Shown here piece by piece: positions 62,922-64,000 of a stretch of 64,000 nucleotides of DNA. The position numbers and the translations under genes are program-made. Source of the stretch: Arachnia propionica (lineage in GTDB: Bacteria > Actinomycetota > Actinomycetes > Propionibacteriales > Propionibacteriaceae); NCBI RefSeq assembly GCF_037055325.1, contig NZ_CP146373.1:2542001-2606000 (forward strand), read 5' to 3'. How positions within the stretch are numbered: position 1 is the first letter of the stretch; every line of letters begins with the position of its first letter. The notes beneath the pieces were generated by a model, which saw only the letters and a program-made list of their open reading frames with translations, ran no database searches and was not told where the DNA came from.

Positions 62922-63794
62922 TCAGGCCAAGGGGTCCTGGAACCGTTGCCCCGTCAGGCGTTCGTAGGCCTCGACGTAGCGGGCGCGGGTGGCCTCGACC
63001 ACCTCAGCAGGCAGCTCCGGCGGGGTCGTCTCGCGGTCCCATCCGGACTCCTCGGCCAGCCAGTCGCGGACATACTGCTTGTCGAAGCTGGGCAGCGACT
63101 CCCCAGGACGCCACAGCTCCGCGTCCCAGAACCGCGACGAGTCGGGGGTGAGCACCTCGTCGGCCAGGACGAGGGTTCCGTCGTCGCGACGCCCGAACTC
63201 GACCTTGGTGTCGGCCAGGATGATGCCGCGTCCGGCGGCGATCTGCTCGGCCCGCACGTACACCTCGAGGGTGAGGTCCCGCAGCCGGGTGGCCAGGTCG
63301 TCGCCGTGGAGACGGGCGATCGTGGCGAAGTCGACGTTTTCGTCGTGTTCCCCCAGCTCTGCCTTGATGGCGGGGGTGAAGATCGGAGCCGGAAGTTTGT
63401 CGCCGTCGCGCAACCCGTCGGGCAGCGGCACCCCGCACACGATCCGCGACCGCTGGTACTCGACCCATCCCGACCCGGTGAGATAGCCGCGCGCCACGCA
63501 CTCGACCGGCACCATGTCGAGTTTCTCCACGACGATGGCGCGCCCCTTGACCGCGTCGGGAACGTCCACCGAGACGACGTGGTCGGGAACCAGGTCGCGC
63601 AGCCGTTCGAACCACCACAGCGACAGCTGCGTGAGCACGGCCCCCTTGCCGGGGATGGGCGTGGGCAGGATGTGGTCGAAGGCGGAGATGTTGTCGGTGG
63701 CCACCATCAGCACGTCACCGGCGGGTAGCGCGTACATCTCGCGCACCTTCCCGGCGTGGATGAGGGGCAGACCAAGCGATTCGAACTGGCTCAC
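62922..63794 (-). CDS. purC: SAICAR synthetase
   Basis: Joins aspartate to CAIR with ATP in purine synthesis. 290 residues: GKVREMYAL, TDNISAFDHILPTPIPGKG and the later IILADTKVEFGRRDDG and DEVLTPDSSRFW signatures. Starts at GTG 63794, 6 nt after TAGGCT. Same direction as purS-purQ. Confidence 0.96.
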   Translation of the reverse strand: MSQFESLGLPLIHAGKVREMYALPAGDVLMVATDNISAFDHILPTPIPGKGAVLTQLSLWWFERLRDLVPDHVVSVDVPDAVKGRAIVVEKLDMVPVECVARGYLTGSGWVEYQRSRIVCGVPLPDGLRDGDKLPAPIFTPAIKAELGEHDENVDFATIARLHGDDLATRLRDLTLEVYVRAEQIAAGRGIILADTKVEFGRRDDGTLVLADEVLTPDSSRFWDAELWRPGESLPSFDKQYVRDWLAEESGWDRETTPPELPAEVVEATRARYVEAYERLTGQRFQDPLA

Positions 63795-63800
63795 GACGCC

Positions 63801-63806
63801 AGCCTA
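63801..63806 (-). promoter_or_regulatory. -10 element of purC
   Basis: TAGGCT on the minus strand, 6 nt before GTG 63794. Confidence 0.5.
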
Positions 63807-63914
63807 GAGGCTCCGCTGCCGGACGGCGGGAACGCCTGTCCTGTGGTCGAGTACCTGCACCACGGCACACGCAGGCAGCTGCGAACCATGCATGTACGGT
63901 GCTCGTGAAACATT

Positions 63915-63920
63915 TATCAT
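63915..63920 (+). promoter_or_regulatory. -10 element of the gene entering at the right edge
   Basis: TATCAT, 6 nt before ATG 63927. Confidence 0.45.
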
Positions 63921-63926
63921 CACACC

Positions 63927-64000
63927 ATGGCTTCACGCGCACTGCCCGAGAACTGGCTGAGGCAGGACCTGATCGTCACCGCCGTGGCCGTGGCGGCGGG
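63927..64000 (+). CDS. 5' end of an unidentified gene (partial)
   Basis: Only 24 codons are inside the window: MASRALPENWLRQDLIV followed by an Ala/Val-rich stretch that may begin a membrane segment. The gene continues past 64000. No family can be named. Confidence 0.5.
   Translation, partial: MASRALPENWLRQDLIVTAVAVAA

Overview
The window is high-GC, tightly packed chromosomal DNA from an actinobacterium. Lineage evidence seen here: a DUF3073 protein, a mycothiol S-conjugate amidase (mca), an HspR repressor with paired HAIR operators around the dnaK-grpE-dnaJ-hspR operon, separate purS and purQ genes, and many genes with a TANNNT -10 hexamer only 6-8 nt before the start codon, the layout of leaderless actinobacterial mRNAs. 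The mix of genes (monomeric isocitrate dehydrogenase, cobalamin-dependent microcompartment, maltose-type ABC system) fits Propionibacteriaceae (an Arachnia- or Tessaracoccus-like organism), but the genus is an inference.

Layout. 0.1-8.2 kb: a secreted TAP-type hydrolase, a second alpha/beta hydrolase, DUF3073, icd, then purM-purF. 8.4-15.6 kb: a complete class II lanthipeptide cluster (precursor, LanM, LanT with C39 peptidase, LanFE) with its own promoter and an attenuator hairpin after the precursor gene. 15.6-23.5 kb: an M20 peptidase, a malEFG-type sugar importer and a divergent LacI regulator plus GH13 alpha-glucosidase. 23.5-27.8 kb: the DnaK operon. 27.9-33.6 kb: two DUF1707/LiaF-like paralogues flanking a GH16-like gene, tRNA-Thr(CGU), a DUF4097/DUF2089 pair, greA and mca. 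33.6-46.9 kb: a six-unit inverted repeat array, a rhomboid, a DUF255 thioredoxin-fold protein, a hemolysin III family protein, ung, a two-component system with a hydrolase, a decayed YefM-YoeB module, msrA, a lipoprotein, an acetyl-CoA hydrolase/transferase and a YpfJ-type zinc peptidase. 47.0-60.2 kb: an ethanolamine-utilisation microcompartment operon with a divergent MocR regulator. 60.3-64 kb: a Nudix hydrolase, a Bax inhibitor-1 family protein, purS-purQ, purC and the start of an unidentified gene.

The most interesting system is the lanthipeptide cluster. The precursor core has the same Cys spacing and lipid-II-binding-type CTxSxEC block as actagardine/michiganin, but has a nine-residue N-terminal extension before the first ring and lacks the residues for the fourth ring. 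The second is the eut operon (eutH, eutN, eutA, eutB, eutC, eutL, eutE, eutM, eutQ, eutT, a 96-codon-class unknown, pta). It imports ethanolamine, splits it with AdoCbl-dependent EutBC, converts acetaldehyde to acetyl-CoA (EutE) and acetyl phosphate (Pta), and regenerates cofactor with EutA and EutT. It shows an apparent two-start shell gene (eutM), a shared N-terminal module on three consecutive proteins, and a candidate encapsulation helix moved to the C-terminus of EutE. Divergent AAGTGGTCTG repeats suggest control by the MocR protein.
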